Part shown: in pieces, positions 56,011-56,655 of the stretch
How positions within the stretch are numbered: the first letter of the stretch is position 1
How the letters are laid out: each line of letters begins with the position of its first letter
Assembly: GCA_041306075.1 (NCBI GenBank)
Contig: JBFYKH010000053.1
Span: 1-56,655 of the forward strand
DNA from: JAHIYG01 sp041306075
GTDB taxonomy: Archaea > Altiarchaeota > Altiarchaeia > IMC4 > SCGC-AAA252-I15
Direction of reading: 5' to 3'
Length of the DNA stretch: 56,655 nucleotides
Position numbers and translations under genes: made by a program
The notes under the pieces: generated by a model
Database searches by the model: none
The model's input: the letters and a program-made list of their open reading frames with translations, nothing else
Told to the model about the DNA's origin: nothing

Positions 56011-56655
56011 CTACTTCTTCTTCCTGCGCCTCTTCGTCGCCAGCAGGAACAGTCCCAGGAGGAACAAGAGAGCCAATAGGCTTAGTCCTCCGCCGCCCAG
56101 TAGCGCCCCCGCGAAACCGGTCAAGGGAGAGCCCGGCAGCGTCGTAACCGTCGTCCCGGTCGGCTCGCCGCCCGCGCCCGCAGGCTGGGTGCTCGACACA
56201 GGCGGCAACGTCACCGGCGCGCTCCTCAACAGAGTCGTCGTCGGAGACTCGCCGCCGCCTTCGCTTGAGCCGCTCAGGGTCGTCGTCACCCTAGGCTGAG
56301 TCGTAGTCGGAGGCAGCGTGGTCGTCTCCACCGGGAACCTGTCCTCGGTGTTCGGCCTGTACTCCCGGTTCGAGACCAGGTAGTTCGGGCCGCCCCCGCC
56401 GCCGCAACCCTCGTCGACCGTGCCGTCGCAGTCGTCGTCTATGCCGTTGCAGGACTCTGTGCCTGGTGTGCCTGCCTCGCAGGTGTCCTGGCCCCACACG
56501 CCCTCGGCGCACGTCTCCGTGCCCTCGGAGGCGCATGCTCCGACGCCGCAGGACGTCGGCCTGTACAGGCCCTCGTCTACTCCGAGCATGCAGTTGTTGT
56601 CGATTCCGTCGCAGACTTCAACGGCCCCCGGGTTAATCGCAGGGTTGTAGTCATT
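56011..56655 (-). CDS. MopE-like Cys-rich surface protein, C-terminal part (5'-partial)
   Basis: The frame is open to the right edge of the window, so the N-terminus is missing; at least 214 residues are visible. Two copies of the MopE-type repeat are seen: EVCDGIDNNC with VDEG, and ESCNGIDDDCDGTVDEGCGG, a pattern known from copper- or calcium-binding surface proteins. Between them is a Cys-rich spacer (CGVGACASEGTETC). A Thr/Pro/Ser-rich stalk of about 80 residues (ETTTLPPTTTQP) leads to a membrane helix and the basic end KRRRKKK, an anchor pattern. It is probably an exported metal-binding or adhesive protein. A hairpin terminator follows the stop. Confidence 0.85.
   Translation of the reverse strand, partial: NDYNPAINPGAVEVCDGIDNNCMLGVDEGLYRPTSCGVGACASEGTETCAEGVWGQDTCEAGTPGTESCNGIDDDCDGTVDEGCGGGGGPNYLVSNREYRPNTEDRFPVETTTLPPTTTQPRVTTTLSGSSEGGGESPTTTLLRSAPVTLPPVSSTQPAGAGGEPTGTTVTTLPGSPLTGFAGALLGGGGLSLLALLFLLGLFLLATKRRRKKK

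Overview
The window is a high-GC, gene-dense stretch of an archaeal genome. The archaeal assignment rests on aIF5B, CDP-archaeol synthase, an archaeal-type glycyl-tRNA synthetase, a three-gene glutamate synthase, a UPF0282 protein, and TATA boxes about 25-30 bp upstream of start codons with little or no leader. The lineage cannot be fixed from this sequence. It could be a euryarchaeon or one of the uncultivated groups near DPANN/Altiarchaeota, and the many Thr-rich surface proteins would suit either. There are no transposase, phage, CRISPR, rRNA or tRNA genes here. No gap without a gene exceeds about 240 bp.

Layout. 1-7371 (+): a partial membrane protein, then MoxR ATPase, DUF58, a BatA-like VWA protein and a double-VWA membrane protein. 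7324-9826 (-): a small winged-helix protein and an FG-GAP/TPR surface protein. 9860-13135: a dCTP deaminase/dUTPase family enzyme, a small membrane protein, a CPSF-like nuclease and an asparagine-synthase-type ATPase. 13241-19040 (+): a signalling operon of a membrane DUF835-winged-helix protein, a CheY-like receiver and an eight-PAS histidine kinase. 19037-21024 (-): a truncated Dph2 coupled to aIF5B. 21076-23211 (+): UPF0282, an RNA m5C methyltransferase and a PUA-like partner. 23216-26475: a class V aminotransferase, an ACT regulator, a 2H-phosphoesterase-like protein that has lost its catalytic motifs, and a lipoprotein.

26504-31466 is a nitrogen-assimilation island. The three glutamate synthase subunits lie on the minus strand. 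Amt, a PII protein and a small Cys-rich protein lie on the plus strand, and the two operons face away from a shared AT-rich control region. 31468-33385 (-) holds CarS and a phytoene-desaturase-like oxidoreductase.

33425-42065 is the most unusual part. A polytopic spermidine-synthase-like protein overlaps a radical SAM enzyme of the AmmeMemoRadiSam system that carries a twin-arginine signal. A Memo-AMMECR1 fusion with an N-terminal membrane anchor follows. Converging on it is an operon encoding an unknown Ala-rich protein, an FtsZ-like GTPase, TatA, TatC and a second TatA. Two of these TatA genes are under 50 codons. Together the genes suggest that the AmmeMemoRadiSam chemistry takes place outside the cytoplasm and is supplied by the neighbouring Tat translocase. 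Inside this region, a 237-bp divergent spacer contains a 13-bp perfect stem closing three hairpins, plus a separate long palindrome. It is either an unannotated structured RNA or a remnant of a palindrome-ended mobile element.

42112-56655 contains GalT, two coupled surface proteins (FG-GAP/TPR and TPR), GlyRS, a sugar-nucleotide transferase, PurC, a 1146-residue beta-propeller surface protein preceded by a HEPN-MNT pair, and the C-terminal part of a MopE-like Cys-rich surface protein. The recurring theme is a family of C-terminally anchored propeller/TPR proteins with Thr/Pro-rich stalks, encoded at three separate loci.
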